6,212 nt of DNA. Origin: an uncultured Bacilli bacterium. GTDB taxonomy: Bacteria > Bacillota_I > Bacilli_A > RF39 > UBA660. Below, piece by piece: positions 5,251 through 6,212 of this stretch. Below the pieces are notes generated by a model, which made no database searches, was not told where the DNA came from, and saw only the letters and a list, made by a program, of their open reading frames with translations. How positions within the stretch are numbered: the first letter of the stretch is position 1; every line of letters begins with the position of its first letter. A program made the translations under genes and the position numbers. The stretch lies in contig CANRMU010000060.1 in assembly GCA_947631895.1 (NCBI GenBank), forward strand, positions 1 through 6,212. Reading direction: 5' to 3'.

Positions 5251-6212
5251 ATGAATATTAAACAAGAAAATATTAGAAACTTTTCAATTATTGCTCATAT
5301 AGATCATGGTAAAAGTACTTTAGCTGATCGGATATTAGAAATTACTGGTTCAGTTAGTAAAAGAGAAATGAAAGATCAAATTTTAGATAGCATGGATTTA
5401 GAAAGAGAACGAGGCATTACTATTAAATTAAATGCGGTAGGTTTAAATTATGTCTATCAAAATGAAGAATATCTTTTAAATTTAATTGATACTCCTGGTC
5501 ATGTCGATTTTTCTTATGAAGTAAGTCGTTCTCTAGCAGCTTGTGAAGGAGCAATTTTAGTAGTTGATGCAACTCAAGGAATAGAAGCTCAAACTCTAGC
5601 TAATTTATATTTAGCATTAGCTAGTGATTTAAAAATTATTCCGGTTATTAATAAAATTGATTTACCTAATGCTAATATTTTAAAAGTTAAAAATGAATTA
5701 ATTAAAGTTTTAGGTTTTAAAGAAGAAGAAATTTTACTTTGTAGTGGTAAAACTGGTGAAGGGGTTAAAGAATTAATTGAAGAAGTAATTAAAAAAATAC
5801 CTGCTCCTATAATTAAAAATAATGAACCATTAAAAGCTTTAATTTTTGATAGTTATTTTGATCCTTATAAAGGAGTAGTAGGTTTAATTAAAGTAGAAGA
5901 GGGAATGGTTAAATTAAAAGATGAGATTATACTAATGGCTAGTAATAAATCTTTTATCGTAACGGAATTAGGTATTCATACGCCTAAAGAAAAAACTTTA
6001 GATACTCTAAAAAGTGGTGAAGTAGGTTATATATGTGCATCCATAAAAGATATATCTTCAATTGAAGTTGGAGATACAATTACCTTAAAAAATAATCCGG
6101 CTAAAGAAAGTATATCTGGTTATAAAAAAATGAAACCAATGGTTTATTCTGGTATTTTTCCCGTTGAGCCTAATAAATATGAAGCCTTAAAAGAAGCTTT
6201 TGAAAAATTAAA
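5251..6212 (+). CDS. lepA: Elongation factor 4 (LepA), N-terminal 320 residues, runs off the window
   Basis: LepA is a ribosome-associated translational GTPase related to EF-G, linked to ribosome back-translocation, initiation and subunit biogenesis. The GTPase motifs are all present: G1 AHIDHGKST (15-23), G2 RGITIK (54-59), G3 DTPGHVD (80-86), G4 NKID (134-137) and G5 CSGKTG (164-169). The G5 motif has Gly where LepA usually has Ala (SAK). A beta-barrel domain II (about 190-285, with FDSYFDPYKGVVGLIKV) and the start of domain III (KPMVYSGIFPVEPNKYE, about 295-311) follow. About 280 residues, including the LepA-specific C-terminal domain, lie beyond the edge. The start ATG 5251 follows AGGTGAG by five bases. 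In Bacillus lepA comes directly after spoIIP, so its position supports a conserved neighbourhood interrupted by the defence cassette. Confidence 0.98.
   Translation, partial: MNIKQENIRNFSIIAHIDHGKSTLADRILEITGSVSKREMKDQILDSMDLERERGITIKLNAVGLNYVYQNEEYLLNLIDTPGHVDFSYEVSRSLAACEGAILVVDATQGIEAQTLANLYLALASDLKIIPVINKIDLPNANILKVKNELIKVLGFKEEEILLCSGKTGEGVKELIEEVIKKIPAPIIKNNEPLKALIFDSYFDPYKGVVGLIKVEEGMVKLKDEIILMASNKSFIVTELGIHTPKEKTLDTLKSGEVGYICASIKDISSIEVGDTITLKNNPAKESISGYKKMKPMVYSGIFPVEPNKYEALKEAFEKL

Overview
The window is about 25% G+C outside one short island and uses strongly A/T-ending codons. TGG is the only tryptophan codon seen, and TAA, TAG and TGA all end genes, so the standard bacterial code applies rather than the Mycoplasma code. 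The forespore protease gene gpr, the engulfment gene spoIIP and lepA lie in the order known from Bacillus (gpr-spoIIP-lepA), with a yneF-type gene upstream. This points to an endospore-forming, very low-GC Bacillota. An uncultured gut Bacilli lineage (RF39/Erysipelotrichia-like) is my inference, not something the sequence proves.

Layout, all on the + strand. Positions 2-334 are the 3' end of a C-type-lectin-fold protein. Its last ~130 bases are about 62% G+C, adenine-depleted and full of NNY codons on a conserved scaffold, the signature of a diversity-generating retroelement (DGR) variable region. A palindrome follows at 375-386. Next come yneF (428-637), with a terminator overlapping its stop codon, and an unrecognised 157-residue gene (699-1172). 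A compact gpr (1208-1942) sits behind a candidate sigma-G promoter and ends in another stop-overlapping terminator. spoIIP (1993-2865) directly abuts a small single-pass membrane protein gene (2866-3195).

A two-gene cassette of the RloA/RloB (AbiL-like) anti-phage type then separates the sporulation genes from lepA. The AAA ATPase (3276-4478) is intact. The RloB-type partner (4486-5168) is broken by an in-frame stop and a one-base frameshift, so the system looks decayed or switched off. lepA (elongation factor 4) starts at 5251 behind a near-consensus vegetative promoter and runs off the window.

Two features recur. Starts are often marked by GGTGA, the variant of the ribosome binding site that pairs with the 3' tail of 16S rRNA. 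Candidate -10 boxes sit only 5-8 bases upstream of the ribosome binding site, predicting extremely short leaders. No tRNA, rRNA, CRISPR array or insertion sequence was seen, and no minus-strand gene could be supported.
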